From NCBI RefSeq assembly GCF_024054175.1, contig NZ_JAMXLA010000001.1:1-64000 (forward strand): a stretch of DNA of 64,000 bases. Reading direction: 5' to 3'. Positions 16,915 to 25,749 of this stretch are shown piece after piece; positions within the stretch are counted from its first letter, which is position 1; every line of letters begins with the position of its first letter. The notes under the pieces were generated by a model that saw only the letters and a list, made by a program, of their open reading frames with translations, searched no databases and was not told the origin of the DNA. Position numbers and translations under genes: made by a program. This stretch comes from Flavobacterium sp. NRK1 (GTDB lineage: Bacteria > Bacteroidota > Bacteroidia > Flavobacteriales > Flavobacteriaceae).

Positions 16915-18201
16915 ATGCCTATTACAGCAAATGATCCTTCAAGAAAATCCTGGCTTAATGTAGAGAAAGACAGTGATTTCCCTATACAAAATATTCCTTT
17001 TGGCGTTTTTATAACCAAAGATGATGTTGTTACTATAGGAACAAGAATTGGCGACTATGCCATAGATCTTGGTGCTCTTCAGCAGTTAAATTACTTTGAA
17101 GGCATAGAACTTACTGATGATATGTTTATGCAGGATACCCTGAATGACTTTATATCTGATGGTAAAAAAACATGGCGGCTGGTACGTAACCGCATAGCTG
17201 AACTTTTTGATGCAGATAACTCTAAGCTAAGAGATAATGAAGCACATAAAGCTATTGTTATTTTTAATATTGATGATGTTGAAATGCAGCTTCCTGTTCT
17301 TATTGGCGATTATACCGACTTCTACTCAAGCCGTGAGCACGCTACTAATGTAGGGATTATGTTCCGCGATCCGGAAAATGCTTTGCTGCCTAACTGGCTT
17401 CACCTGCCTGTAGGTTATCACGGAAGATCATCTACAATTGTGCCATCAGGAATTCCTGTACACCGCCCAATGGGACAAACATTGCCAAATGGTGAAACAC
17501 AGCCTGTTTTTGGCCCTTCTAAACTGGTAGATTTTGAGCTTGAAATGGCTTTTATTACTACGGATGCTAATATAATGGGTGAATCTATTGCAGTGGAAGA
17601 TGCAGAAGAACATATATTCGGAATGGTATTATTTAATGACTGGAGCGCGCGCGATATACAAAAATGGGAATATGTACCGCTAGGCCCATTCCTTGCTAAA
17701 AACTTTGCTTCATCCGTATCTCCGTGGATCGTAACTATGGATGCGCTTGAACCTTTCCGTACTGAAGGGCCATCACAAAATGACCCCCAGCCACTTGAAT
17801 ACCTTAGACAGGAAGGCGCTCATGCATTTGATATTAAACTACAGGTAGCTATTGAGCCGGAAGGTGCAGAAGAAACTGTAGTTTCTAACTCAAACTTTAA
17901 ATACATGTACTGGAGCATGGCACAGCAACTTGCACACCATACTGTAAATGGCTGCCGTGTAAACAGTGGCGACCTTATGGGAAGCGGAACAATATCGGGC
18001 CCTACTTCTGACAGTTTCGGCTCTATGCTTGAACTAAGCTGGGGTGGTAAAAACCCTATAAAAATGAAGGATGGCAGCGAGCGTAAATTTATTAATGATA
18101 ACGACACTGTTATTATGAGAGGTTACTGTCAGAATGATGATGTAAGAATTGGATTTGGTGAGGTATGCAGTAAACTTCTGCCGCCTTTCACTAAGAAATA
18201 A
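16915..18201 (+). CDS. fahA: Fumarylacetoacetase
   Basis: 428 residues. The enzyme cleaves 4-fumarylacetoacetate to fumarate and acetoacetate, the last step of tyrosine and phenylalanine breakdown. The N-terminal FAH domain (IPFGVFITKDD..VTIGTRIGDYAIDL) precedes the catalytic fold with DYTDFYSSREHATNVG, LPVGYHGRSSTIVPSG, LVDFELEMAF and LFNDWSARDIQKWEY, including the metal-binding acidic residues. I chose ATG 16915 over ATG 16864 because the promoter sits between them and because family members begin near this point. It stands alone, divergent from glyA. Confidence 0.96.
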   Translation: MPITANDPSRKSWLNVEKDSDFPIQNIPFGVFITKDDVVTIGTRIGDYAIDLGALQQLNYFEGIELTDDMFMQDTLNDFISDGKKTWRLVRNRIAELFDADNSKLRDNEAHKAIVIFNIDDVEMQLPVLIGDYTDFYSSREHATNVGIMFRDPENALLPNWLHLPVGYHGRSSTIVPSGIPVHRPMGQTLPNGETQPVFGPSKLVDFELEMAFITTDANIMGESIAVEDAEEHIFGMVLFNDWSARDIQKWEYVPLGPFLAKNFASSVSPWIVTMDALEPFRTEGPSQNDPQPLEYLRQEGAHAFDIKLQVAIEPEGAEETVVSNSNFKYMYWSMAQQLAHHTVNGCRVNSGDLMGSGTISGPTSDSFGSMLELSWGGKNPIKMKDGSERKFINDNDTVIMRGYCQNDDVRIGFGEVCSKLLPPFTKK

Positions 18202-18206
18202 TATAA

Positions 18207-18238
18207 AAATTAAACGCCCCGATTGGGGCGTTTAATTT
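18207..18238. terminator. Bidirectional terminator between fahA and the ytxJ pair
   Basis: A 14-bp perfect stem (AAATTAAACGCCCC with its complement) around GATT with T-rich flanks on both strands serves the converging genes. Confidence 0.9.
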
Positions 18239-18258
18239 TTATAACAGATTTGGTTAGC

Positions 18259-18651
18259 TTAGATAAAAACCAAAATATCTTTCACGAGAATATCTCCATG
18301 TGATGCAGAATAAACAGCCCTCCCCTTTTTAATAACAATTATTTGTGGAGACTGATGTATAACCTCAAAGCGCAATGCAATTTCGTTTGATACTTCCCTG
18401 TCTGCTATAACATCAAGAAAATAAGGCTTAGCACTATCAGCGTTTAAATTATAATCCTGCTCAAATCTTTTTAGCATAGCACTGCTCATATCGCAACGGG
18501 TGCTGTGTTTAAATACTATTATAGTAATAAGTTCTGATTCCTGAATGATTTCGTCCAATTCATTTAAACTGGTCAGATCATTCCATGCTGTTACTTCTAC
18601 CGAATGGTTTTTGCTATCCTTATCAGAAGAAAATTTTCCTTTAATACTCAT
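18259..18651 (-). CDS. YtxJ-like bacillithiol-system redox protein, copy 2
   Basis: 130 residues, thioredoxin-like. FKHSTRCDMSSAMLKRFEQ places a single active-site Cys in a TRCxxS context, as in monothiol bacilliredoxins (YtxJ/BrxC). The cis-Pro region reads VIHQSPQIIVIKKGRAVYSASHGDI. It probably removes bacillithiol mixed disulfides from proteins. It lies 5 bases after the paralog at 18657-19049 on the same strand and is alike along its whole length, so the pair arose by tandem duplication. Differences cluster in the first 25 residues and at the active site (CDMS here, CSIS in the other). Confidence 0.85.
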   Translation of the reverse strand: MSIKGKFSSDKDSKNHSVEVTAWNDLTSLNELDEIIQESELITIIVFKHSTRCDMSSAMLKRFEQDYNLNADSAKPYFLDVIADREVSNEIALRFEVIHQSPQIIVIKKGRAVYSASHGDILVKDILVFI

Positions 18652-18656
18652 TAATA

Positions 18657-19049
18657 TTAAAGTTTATATTTTACATCTTCTGCATCAATATCGCTATGCG
18701 ATGCATTATAAACAGCTTTTCCTTCTTTAATAATTATTAATTGAGGTGATTGATGCTGAACGTTAAAACGTTCGGCTATTTCATTAGAAATATCCCTGTG
18801 CTCTAAAAGGTCAAGAAAGTAAGGTTTAGCACTTTCAACTTCAATGCTATACTCCCGTTCAAAGTTTTTTAGTGCCATGCGGCTTATGCTGCAACGGGTG
18901 CTGTGCTTAAAAATAATAACAGGCATTTTAAAAGATTCTTCAGCAATTGTATCCAATTGTTTTAGTTCTGTTAAATTATTCCAATCTATACCTGAAGATG
19001 AATTATCTTTATTGTTAGAATCGCCAAAAAGGTTACCAAATATACTCAT
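18657..19049 (-). CDS. YtxJ-like bacillithiol-system redox protein, copy 1
   Basis: 130 residues. The active-site segment is FKHSTRCSISRMALKNFERE, with one Cys, and the later conserved segment is VQHQSPQLIIIKEGKAVYNASHSDID. This is the YtxJ (BrxC) monothiol bacilliredoxin family, known from bacillithiol-making Firmicutes and present in Bacteroidota. The N terminus (MSIFGNLFGDSNNKD) has no export signal, so it is cytoplasmic. It is the first gene of a two-gene unit divergent from clpB; the shared gap carries two related inverted repeats, so stress-linked co-regulation is possible. Confidence 0.87.
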   Translation of the reverse strand: MSIFGNLFGDSNNKDNSSSGIDWNNLTELKQLDTIAEESFKMPVIIFKHSTRCSISRMALKNFEREYSIEVESAKPYFLDLLEHRDISNEIAERFNVQHQSPQLIIIKEGKAVYNASHSDIDAEDVKYKL

Positions 19050-19062
19050 AATGACACTTTTA

Positions 19063-19076
19063 AGACATATTGTCTG
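19063..19076. promoter_or_regulatory. Inverted repeat, proximal to ytxJ copy 1
   Basis: AGACA-TAT-TGTCT is a perfect 5-bp inverted repeat. Read on the minus strand as CAGACAATATGTC it matches 11 of 13 bases of the core of the repeat at 19099-19123. It is 14 bases before the ytxJ start codon. Confidence 0.45.
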
Positions 19077-19098
19077 CTAAATTATTAAGAAACCAATC

Positions 19099-19123
19099 AA
19101 AATCAGACAATTAGTCAGATTTT
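19099..19123. promoter_or_regulatory. Operator-like inverted repeat upstream of clpB
   Basis: AAAATCAGAC (19099-19108) and GTCAGATTTT (19114-19123) pair with one mismatch across AATTA. It is 53 bases before clpB. It is not a CIRCE element. A repressor-binding role is inferred from symmetry and position. Confidence 0.5.
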
Positions 19124-19176
19124 TCATATTGGACTGTAAATTGAAATACACTTATCAAAATTAAAAAAATTAATAT

Positions 19177-21783
19177 ATGAACTTTGCCAATTTTACTATA
19201 AAATCTCAGGAAGCCATACAAAGGGCACAGCAGATTGCCCAAAGTTATGGACACCAGCAGATTGAAAATGAACATATAGTCAAAGCTATTTTAGAAGTAG
19301 ATGAAAATGTAACACCCTTTCTTTTAAAAAAGCTTAATGTAAACCTTCCGCTTTTCCAGCAAATACTGGATAGCACATTACAAAGCTTTCCTAAAGTATC
19401 TGGCGGTGAAATGGGCCTTTCACGAGACGCATCAACAGCGTTAAATGAAGCCTCTAATATTGCCAGAAAAATGAACGATGAATTTGTTTCTATCGAACAC
19501 TTATTGCTTGCTATTTTTGCATCAAAAAGTAAGGTTGCCCAGATATTAAAAGATCAGGGAGTTACAGAGAAAGCATTGAAATCTGCTATTGATGAACTTC
19601 GCAAAGGTGAAAGGGTAACATCTGCAAGTGCAGAGGAAACTTATAATTCACTTAATAAATATGCTAAAAATCTTAACCAGCTTGCTAACGACGGAAAACT
19701 TGACCCTGTTATAGGCCGTGACGAAGAAATACGCCGTGTGCTGCAAATACTATCCCGCCGAACTAAAAACAACCCTATGCTTGTGGGTGAGCCCGGAGTT
19801 GGTAAAACAGCTATAGCCGAAGGTTTAGCACACCGTATTATTCAGGGTGATGTTCCTGAAAACCTAAAAAATAAAGTAGTTTATTCTTTAGATATGGGTG
19901 CTCTTATTGCAGGTGCCAAATATAAAGGTGAATTTGAAGAACGGCTAAAATCTGTAGTAAAAGAAGTTACCTCAGCCGAAGGAGACATTGTACTCTTTAT
20001 AGACGAAATTCACACCCTTGTTGGTGCAGGTGGCGGAGAAGGTGCTATGGATGCTGCAAACATACTTAAACCTGCCCTTGCACTTGGCGAACTTCGTGCC
20101 ATAGGAGCAACCACCCTTGACGAGTATCAAAAGTATTTTGAGAAAGACAAAGCATTAGAGCGTCGTTTCCAAAAAGTGATGGTAGATGAACCTGATACCG
20201 AAAGTGCGATATCTATACTTCGTGGTATTAAAGAGAAGTACGAAACCCACCATCAGGTACGTATTAAAGATGAAGCCATTATTGCTGCAGTAGAATTATC
20301 TCAGCGCTATATTACAAATCGTTTCCTTCCGGATAAAGCGATTGACCTTATGGATGAGGCGGCATCTAAACTGCGTATGGAGATTAACTCCAAACCCGAA
20401 GAGCTTGACGTACTTGACAGAAAGATCATGCAGCTTGAAATTGAAATTGAAGCCATAAAACGAGAAAATGATGAAAGTAAGTTAAAATCACTTGGCCTTG
20501 ATCTCGCCAATCTCAAAGAAGAGCGTAACGAAATATATGCACGCTGGAAAACTGAAAAAGATGTTGTAGATAATATCCAGGCAGCTAAAACAGAAATTGA
20601 AAACTATAAACTTGAAGCCGAACGTGCCGAACGCGAAGGAAATTATGGTAAAGTAGCTGAACTTCGATACGGTAAAATTAAAGATTCTGAAGAAAAGCTT
20701 AGCCAGATGGAACAACAGCTTGCCGAAAATCAAAATGGCCATAGCCTGATCAAAGAAGAAGTTACCCGCGAAGATATTGCCGAGGTTGTAGCAAAATGGA
20801 CAGGAATACCAGTTACAAAAATGCTGCAGGGAGAACGTGAAAAACTACTTAACCTTGAAGATGAATTACACAAACGTGTTGTGGGTCAGGAAGAAGCTAT
20901 AGAAGCTGTAAGTGATGCTGTTAGAAGAAGCCGTGCCGGATTACAGGATCAAAAGAAACCAATTGGTTCATTCCTTTTCTTAGGTACTACCGGTGTAGGT
21001 AAAACAGAGCTTGCAAAGGCCCTTGCCTCCTATTTGTTTGATGATGAAAATGCCATGACACGTATTGACATGAGCGAGTATCAGGAACGCCATAGTGTGA
21101 GTCGCCTGGTAGGAGCGCCTCCGGGATATGTGGGATATGATGAAGGCGGACAGCTTACAGAAGCCGTAAGGAGAAAACCTTACTCTGTAGTGCTTTTAGA
21201 TGAGATAGAGAAAGCCCACCCGGATACATTTAATATTTTATTACAGGTATTGGATGAAGGCAGGCTTACAGACAACAAAGGCCGAGTGGCTGATTTTAAA
21301 AACACAATTATAATTATGACCTCAAATATGGGCAGTGCTATAATTCAGGAAAAATTTGAAAACCTGAAAGGTAATACAGAAGCCGCTATTGAGGCTGCCA
21401 AAACTGAAGTGCTGGGGTTACTGAAACAAACTGTGCGTCCGGAATTTATAAACCGTATAGATGATATTGTAATGTTTACACCTTTAAGCTCTGAAAATAT
21501 TAAAGAGATTGTAGGTCTTCAGATAAAATCGGTTACCAAACTGCTTGCACAGCAAAATATAACGCTGGATGCTACGCCGGAAGCTATAGAATACCTTTCT
21601 AAAAAAGGCTACGATCCGGATTTTGGAGCAAGACCTGTAAAACGTGTAATTCAAAAAGAGGTAATGAATGAATTGTCTAAACAAATACTTTCGGGCAAAG
21701 TAACCACAGACAGCATTATACTTCTGGATAGCTTTGATGGTAATCTGGTTTTCAGAAATCAAAGTGATCTTGTAAATCAATAA
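19177..21783 (+). CDS. clpB: ATP-dependent disaggregase chaperone ClpB
   Basis: 868 residues, the usual ClpB length. Order: N-terminal double Clp repeat (1-145), first AAA+ domain with GEPGVGKT (204-211) and [13 protein letters not shown], coiled-coil middle domain (about 400-530, rich in Glu, Lys, Leu), second AAA+ domain with GTTGVGKT (603-610) and [12 protein letters not shown], and a C-terminal D2-small domain. The middle domain separates it from ClpA/ClpC. It rescues aggregated proteins together with DnaK. It is divergent from the ytxJ pair and preceded by an operator-like inverted repeat, consistent with heat-shock control. Confidence 0.98.
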   Translation: MNFANFTIKSQEAIQRAQQIAQSYGHQQIENEHIVKAILEVDENVTPFLLKKLNVNLPLFQQILDSTLQSFPKVSGGEMGLSRDASTALNEASNIARKMNDEFVSIEHLLLAIFASKSKVAQILKDQGVTEKALKSAIDELRKGERVTSASAEETYNSLNKYAKNLNQLANDGKLDPVIGRDEEIRRVLQILSRRTKNNPMLVGEPGVGKTAIAEGLAHRIIQGDVPENLKNKVVYSLDMGALIAGAKYKGEFEERLKSVVKEVTSAEGDIVLFIDEIHTLVGAGGGEGAMDAANILKPALALGELRAIGATTLDEYQKYFEKDKALERRFQKVMVDEPDTESAISILRGIKEKYETHHQVRIKDEAIIAAVELSQRYITNRFLPDKAIDLMDEAASKLRMEINSKPEELDVLDRKIMQLEIEIEAIKRENDESKLKSLGLDLANLKEERNEIYARWKTEKDVVDNIQAAKTEIENYKLEAERAEREGNYGKVAELRYGKIKDSEEKLSQMEQQLAENQNGHSLIKEEVTREDIAEVVAKWTGIPVTKMLQGEREKLLNLEDELHKRVVGQEEAIEAVSDAVRRSRAGLQDQKKPIGSFLFLGTTGVGKTELAKALASYLFDDENAMTRIDMSEYQERHSVSRLVGAPPGYVGYDEGGQLTEAVRRKPYSVVLLDEIEKAHPDTFNILLQVLDEGRLTDNKGRVADFKNTIIIMTSNMGSAIIQEKFENLKGNTEAAIEAAKTEVLGLLKQTVRPEFINRIDDIVMFTPLSSENIKEIVGLQIKSVTKLLAQQNITLDATPEAIEYLSKKGYDPDFGARPVKRVIQKEVMNELSKQILSGKVTTDSIILLDSFDGNLVFRNQSDLVNQ

Positions 21784-21805
21784 TTTCAGGAATTTTTATA
21801 AATAT

Positions 21806-21833
21806 AAAAACCCACGCAAAAGCGTGGGTTTTT
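21806..21833. terminator. Terminator after clpB, usable in both directions
   Basis: A 12-bp stem AAAAACCCACGC with GCGTGGGTTTTT closes a 4-A loop. It serves clpB and probably the converging small gene at 21859. Confidence 0.9.
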
Positions 21834-21858
21834 ATTTAGCCCCTCAGATATTATATTT

Positions 21859-22101
21859 TTAACGAGCACTTTTATACTCATAATACTGTCTTATGGTCAT
21901 AACATCTTTGGTAAGATGCCTGCGCTTTCTCGATACAAAAAAACCTACAATAGCAACTACTAAACAGGATAGTAGCAAAAAGAATAGTGTATTGATAAGA
22001 TAATCGCTAAAAGTTATATTATCAAAATTAAAATCGTTTATGATAAGATAGCCAAAAACAAACAAAGCTATCAGCAAAAGTAAATAGTATAGTGGCTTCA
22101 T
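21859..22101 (-). CDS. Small two-span membrane protein, unknown function
   Basis: 80 residues from ATG 22101 (a TTG 9 bases upstream is also in frame). Two hydrophobic segments (YYLLLLIALFVFGYLII; INTLFFLLLSCLVVAIVGFFV) are followed by a basic tail (SRKRRHLTKDV), so both ends probably face the cytoplasm. I recognise no family. A strong hairpin (22102-22150) ends just before the start codon and could limit translation. It converges on clpB and shares the terminator there. Confidence 0.6.
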   Translation of the reverse strand: MKPLYYLLLLIALFVFGYLIINDFNFDNITFSDYLINTLFFLLLSCLVVAIVGFFVSRKRRHLTKDVMTIRQYYEYKSAR

Positions 22102-22150
22102 AAATTGCAAGGTGTTTAAATTAATCTTCTCTCAAACAACACTGCAATTT
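22102..22150 (-). promoter_or_regulatory. Leader hairpin abutting a start codon
   Basis: AACACTGCAATTT (22138-22150) pairs with AAATTGCA..GTGTT (22102-22116) with a two-base bulge and a 21-base loop. The stem ends at the base next to ATG 22101, so it would cover the ribosome entry site. The rest of the 276-bp gap up to 22377 shows nothing else I can name. Confidence 0.4.
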
Positions 22151-22377
22151 CATAATTTAAATCATTACGTTATAGAACTTTATGACTATATAACTTTTGT
22201 TTAAGAATAATTTTGTAGCTATTATTTTATAGGATTTTTACAATCTCCTTAAATCATTGATACTTTCATAAAGCAAAAGTCATATAATTATATTTCATGT
22301 TAATATTTATCTAAACACTCTGCATAATATCTAATTTATAGTCAAATTTGTATAACTATTACTAAAAAAATACAGAT

Positions 22378-22572
22378 ATGAACTTAAAAAGAGTTTTTGG
22401 AGCTATACTAACCATTTTGGGTATTGTAAGCCTGATTTATGCCGCTTATATATTTGCAAATACTTCTACCGGTGAGCAAAATATCAAGACCACCGCAATA
22501 TATGGAGTACTTGGGCTAATATTTTTTATTTCAGGAATAGGACTTATAAAAAGAACTAAAGATGAAGCTTAA
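22378..22572 (+). CDS. Small two-span membrane protein, unknown function
   Basis: 64 residues: MNLKRVFGAILTILGIVSLI, a short loop with NTSTGEQN, then YGVLGLIFFISGIGLI and a charged tail KRTKDEA. Two transmembrane helices with both ends on the same side. I recognise no function. Its last 11 bases overlap the start of the alpha/beta hydrolase gene in another frame, so the two are probably one transcriptional unit with coupled translation. Confidence 0.65.
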   Translation: MNLKRVFGAILTILGIVSLIYAAYIFANTSTGEQNIKTTAIYGVLGLIFFISGIGLIKRTKDEA

Positions 22573-23518
22573 TATTAGGAGAAGCATATTACTCATTCTT
22601 TTACCTTTTCTATTGATAGCCTGTGGTTCAGCAAAGCAAAAAAGCAATAGTGATCTTTTTAAAAACAGAAGTGAGGAACTAAAATATATAGCTGCTTATA
22701 ATAAAAGCCTGAAACTATGGCCTGTGCCCTATATAGAGAAAGATATTGAAACCAGTTTAGGAAAAGCTCATATTATTATTAGCGGCCCTGAAAACGGCGA
22801 ACCCTTAGTATTGCTTCATGGTATGGATGCCTCTTCTACTATGTGGTATCCTAATATAAAATCATACAGCAAAAACTACAGGGTATATGCCATAGACTAT
22901 ATTATGGAAGCTGGCAAGTCTGTTCTTAAAGAAAATCAAGGCCTCAGCGATGAAGAAATTGTACAATGGTACAATGAAATTTTTGATGGTCTTAAAATAA
23001 ACCATATTAATCTGTTAGGGACATCCCGCGGAGGGTGGCTTGCAACACTGTATACCATACACCATAAAGAAAGGGTAAAAAAATTATTACTACTGGCACC
23101 GGTACAGACCTTTAGGAATATAAGTATGAATACTGACCTTATAAATGCAGCCAACTTTAAAATTGCACCTAATCATAAGCGCTTAAAGAAACTGATAAAC
23201 GATTTTTCTTTATATCCGGAAAAAATAGATCCTGCTGTTAAAAATCAAATCTATTTAGGCAATAAATACAGTAAAACCAAATTAGACTTTTTTTCTATGG
23301 TTCCGTTTAGTGATGAAGATTTAAAAAGTTTAACACTGCCGGTTTTGGTACTTGTCGGTGATCATGATATTTTAAATCCTATAGAAATTGTAGCTATTGC
23401 GGCAGAAAAAATTCCCGGCTCCCAAGGCGCAGTAATTGAAGCAGCAGGCCATTTTTTAACCATAGACCGGACTGAAGAAGTAGATAAAAGAGTAATTGAT
23501 TTTCTAAAAGGCAAATAA
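22562..23518 (+). CDS. Alpha/beta hydrolase lipoprotein
   Basis: 318 residues with a lipoprotein signal (LLPFLLIACGS, lipid Cys21). The alpha/beta hydrolase fold shows the oxyanion-hole HGMD (86-89), the nucleophile elbow GTSRGG with Ser155, an acid in VGDHD (266-270) and His297 in AAGHF. All three catalytic residues are therefore present. The substrate cannot be told; esterases, lipases and C-C hydrolases share this fold. It would work at the inner face of the outer membrane or in the periplasm. The start codon is set by the overlap with the upstream small gene and by the signal peptide. Confidence 0.82.
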   Translation: MKLNIRRSILLILLPFLLIACGSAKQKSNSDLFKNRSEELKYIAAYNKSLKLWPVPYIEKDIETSLGKAHIIISGPENGEPLVLLHGMDASSTMWYPNIKSYSKNYRVYAIDYIMEAGKSVLKENQGLSDEEIVQWYNEIFDGLKINHINLLGTSRGGWLATLYTIHHKERVKKLLLLAPVQTFRNISMNTDLINAANFKIAPNHKRLKKLINDFSLYPEKIDPAVKNQIYLGNKYSKTKLDFFSMVPFSDEDLKSLTLPVLVLVGDHDILNPIEIVAIAAEKIPGSQGAVIEAAGHFLTIDRTEEVDKRVIDFLKGK

Positions 23519-23604
23519 TATCAATAACTAAAGGGTTGTTAATTAACTCAATATTGGGTACGTGATTTTGTAATTTTAAGGTACAAACTAAAAAATTACA
23601 AGCT

Positions 23605-24039
23605 ATGAAGTCACTTATTACAAAAAACAATATTAGAATAGATGCAACTGTTACAAGGGTTTGGGAAGTGCTTACTACACCCGAATATATAAGAAAATGG
23701 GATAAATTACCTGAAGATTTTGGTGATTATGAAATACACCCTGCTACAGTTATAGAATGGCCGGGAATGGCAAAACTAAGCGTAGTAGAATTTGAAATTA
23801 ATAAAAAACTACGCTATTCACTATATGTGCCTACCTGGAATGATGAAAATATATCTAACATAGGCTACACATATTCGCTTACCGTAGATGAGAACGGATA
23901 TACCTGGCTGGGTATAGAAATAGGGGATTTTGCAATACTTACTGAAGGTGATAAATATTACGATGAAAGTAATAACTTTGGTGAGACAGCTTCGCAAAAA
24001 ATCAAAGCTCTCGCTGAAAAGAAACAAATAGCACTCTAA
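23605..24039 (+). CDS. SRPBCC (START-like, AHSA1-type) domain protein
   Basis: 144 residues. ITKNNIRIDATVTRVWEVLTTPEYIRKWD is the characteristic opening of AHSA1/SRPBCC ligand-binding folds, and the sequence continues with alternating strands and a C-terminal helix (TASQKIKALAEKKQ). Such proteins bind small hydrophobic ligands or act as co-chaperones; no specific role can be given. It is soluble and cytoplasmic. It is followed after 12 bases by the aldose-epimerase-like gene, so the two are probably cotranscribed. Confidence 0.8.
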   Translation: MKSLITKNNIRIDATVTRVWEVLTTPEYIRKWDKLPEDFGDYEIHPATVIEWPGMAKLSVVEFEINKKLRYSLYVPTWNDENISNIGYTYSLTVDENGYTWLGIEIGDFAILTEGDKYYDESNNFGETASQKIKALAEKKQIAL

Positions 24040-24051
24040 ATAACTATTACG

Positions 24052-24903
24052 TTGAATATTACTATCACCAACCATAACCTTACGGCCCATATTAATCCTA
24101 TGGGTGCAGAGCTTACATCATTAAAAGACAATGAAAACGAATATATATGGGAAGGTAATCCTGATTTTTGGGGTAAGCACTCTCCTATCTTATTTCCTAT
24201 TGTAGGTACTCTGAAAAATAATACCTACGAATATAATGATAAGCAATACAACATAACACGTCATGGATTTGCAAGAGATAACAAATTTGTGGTTAAAGAT
24301 CATGATAGCAGAAGCGTTACTTTTGGTTTTACATCTAACGAGGAAACTAAAAAGCAGTTCCCTTTCAATTTTGAATTAGAATTAAAATATACTTTAAAAG
24401 AAAACACGCTGTTTTTAGATTACAAAGTAAAAAATACAGGAAAAGAAACCATGCTCTTTTCTTTAGGCGCGCATCCTGCATTTGCTTTACCGGGTAATTT
24501 TGAAGATTATAATCTGCAGTTTCAGGAGAATGAAACGTTAAAAAGCAGTCAGCTTGAGAATGATCTGATTTCTGATAAAGAAATAGTAATTAAAACAAAT
24601 AATGGTAAACTTCCTTTATCTTATAAGTTATTTGAAAATGACGCCCTAATATTTAAAGGTTTAAAATCTAAAACTATAGCGATAAATAAGAACGACAAAG
24701 AAGTTATAAAAGTTAGTTTTAAAGATTTTCCCCATTTGGGGATATGGACTAAAAAAAATGCTCCTTTTATATGCATTGAACCCTGGCAGGGGTTTTCAGA
24801 CAGCTATAATTCATCAGGAATACTTAATGAAAAAGAAGGAATTGTGAATTTAAAACCTGACAGTGAATATAATGCCGGTTTTTCTATACAGATAATGCGT
24901 TAA
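24052..24903 (+). CDS. Aldose 1-epimerase family protein (LacX-like), TTG start
   Basis: 283 residues of the galactose-mutarotase fold. Seen: INPMGAELTSLK, YIWEGNPDFWGKHSPILFP, the conserved His in NITRHGFARD, and LGAHPAFALPG. This matches the LacX-like subgroup, which probably acts on sugar anomers; the substrate is unknown. The only start that fits is TTG at 24052: an in-frame stop lies at 24037-24039, no ATG lies between, and the family's N terminus begins MITI-like right here. It follows the SRPBCC gene by 12 bases. Confidence 0.85.
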   Translation: MNITITNHNLTAHINPMGAELTSLKDNENEYIWEGNPDFWGKHSPILFPIVGTLKNNTYEYNDKQYNITRHGFARDNKFVVKDHDSRSVTFGFTSNEETKKQFPFNFELELKYTLKENTLFLDYKVKNTGKETMLFSLGAHPAFALPGNFEDYNLQFQENETLKSSQLENDLISDKEIVIKTNNGKLPLSYKLFENDALIFKGLKSKTIAINKNDKEVIKVSFKDFPHLGIWTKKNAPFICIEPWQGFSDSYNSSGILNEKEGIVNLKPDSEYNAGFSIQIMR

Positions 24904-24908
24904 ATTTG
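24901..24908 (+). promoter_or_regulatory. Promoter -7 element of the lipoprotein gene
   Basis: TAAATTTG fits TAnnTTTG and overlaps the stop codon of the upstream gene. A short TTGCG/CGCAA inverted repeat follows in the leader. Confidence 0.5.
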
Positions 24909-24962
24909 CGTTTGCCACGCAACCCTGTTTTCATCTTTTCATCTATATAAAAACAAAGCAAT

Positions 24963-25370
24963 ATGAAAACTATAAAATTTAAATTCATCACACTTTTAGT
25001 AGTATTGTCAGGCATTGGTGCCGCATGCTCTGTAGATGATAACGACAATTATTGTTTCAGTTCAAGATATACTGAACCAAAATCTGTAAGCGGTCCCGAA
25101 ACAACTACTGTAAACACACCTATTACTTTAAATGTGTCTTATATTCCACTGGGAACCTGCGGACAGTTTAACCGTTTTACTGAAACCGATACATTTCCAA
25201 AAGAAATTAAATTACTGGTAGATTATGTAGGATGTGACTGCCCTCCTACCGAAGAAGTTTCAATTGAGCCTTATACCTTTACCGCAACAACAGCAGGAGT
25301 ATATGAATTAAAATTTCTCACTGCTAATGCAAATGCGCCTATAACTAAGACTATAACAGTTACAGAATAA
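24963..25370 (+). CDS. Lipoprotein of unknown function
   Basis: 135 residues with a lipoprotein signal (LSGIGAACSVDDND, lipid Cys22). The mature part has several Cys (NYCFSS, LGTCGQ, VGCDCPP), which could form disulfides, and a beta-rich, Ig-like pattern (TVNTPITLNVSY...PYTFTATTAGVYELKFL...KTITV). I recognise no named family. It sits alone between its own promoter and a bidirectional terminator. Envelope location is well supported; function is not. Confidence 0.72.
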   Translation: MKTIKFKFITLLVVLSGIGAACSVDDNDNYCFSSRYTEPKSVSGPETTTVNTPITLNVSYIPLGTCGQFNRFTETDTFPKEIKLLVDYVGCDCPPTEEVSIEPYTFTATTAGVYELKFLTANANAPITKTITVTE

Positions 25371-25373
25371 ATT

Positions 25374-25401
25374 AAAAAATCTTCCTTAAGGAAGATTTTT
25401 T
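25374..25401. terminator. Bidirectional terminator
   Basis: A perfect 12-bp stem AAAAAATCTTCC with its complement encloses TTAA between converging genes. It contains the stop codon of the VF530 gene. Confidence 0.9.
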
Positions 25402-25622
25402 AATTTAGGGAGAGTTCTTATATATAATTCCTCTACTTTTTTTCTGGCCCAATCGGTTTTACGCAAAAAGGTAAGACTGGATTTTACACTAGGATTATCA
25501 TTAAAACATTTAATTTTTATAAGTTCGCCTAAAGTATCAAACCCATAAAAAGCTTCAAGATCTTCCATTATCTTTTTAAGTGTAACACCATGCAGCGGAT
25601 CATTAGAAATTTTCTTTTCCAT
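25386..25622 (-). CDS. VF530 family DNA-binding protein (DUF2132)
   Basis: 78 residues from ATG 25622; the open frame runs 8 codons further but those are unlike the family. NDPLHGVTLKKIMEDLEAFYGFDTLG and IKCFNDNPSVKSSLTFLRKTDWARKKVEELY are the full signature of the VF530 family, small helical proteins proposed to bind double-stranded DNA. The protein is complete at normal length. It converges on the lipoprotein gene, with the stop codon inside their shared terminator. Confidence 0.9.
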   Translation of the reverse strand: MEKKISNDPLHGVTLKKIMEDLEAFYGFDTLGELIKIKCFNDNPSVKSSLTFLRKTDWARKKVEELYIRTLPKLKNLP

Positions 25623-25710
25623 AGTGTAAATGTAGCAAATAAGCATTTTCTATACTGAATAACAAATCAAAAACATGCAAAATTTATATTAATTGTAACT
25701 TATCTTACAG

Positions 25711-25741
25711 TTGTAGCATTAAACTATTGTACTTACCTTTG
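25711..25741 (+). promoter_or_regulatory. smpB promoter
   Basis: TTG (25711-25713), a 20-base spacer and TACCTTTG (25734-25741) match both boxes. Only 8 bases separate the -7 box from ATG 25750, so the message would have almost no leader. Confidence 0.75.
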
Positions 25742-25749
25742 CAAACCTT

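Noticed and set aside
16864..18201. Start at 16864 for fumarylacetoacetase
   Set aside because: The -7 promoter box at 16874-16881 lies downstream of it.
19099..19123. CIRCE/HrcA element before clpB
   Set aside because: The inverted repeat does not match TTAGCACTC-N9-GAGTGCTAA.
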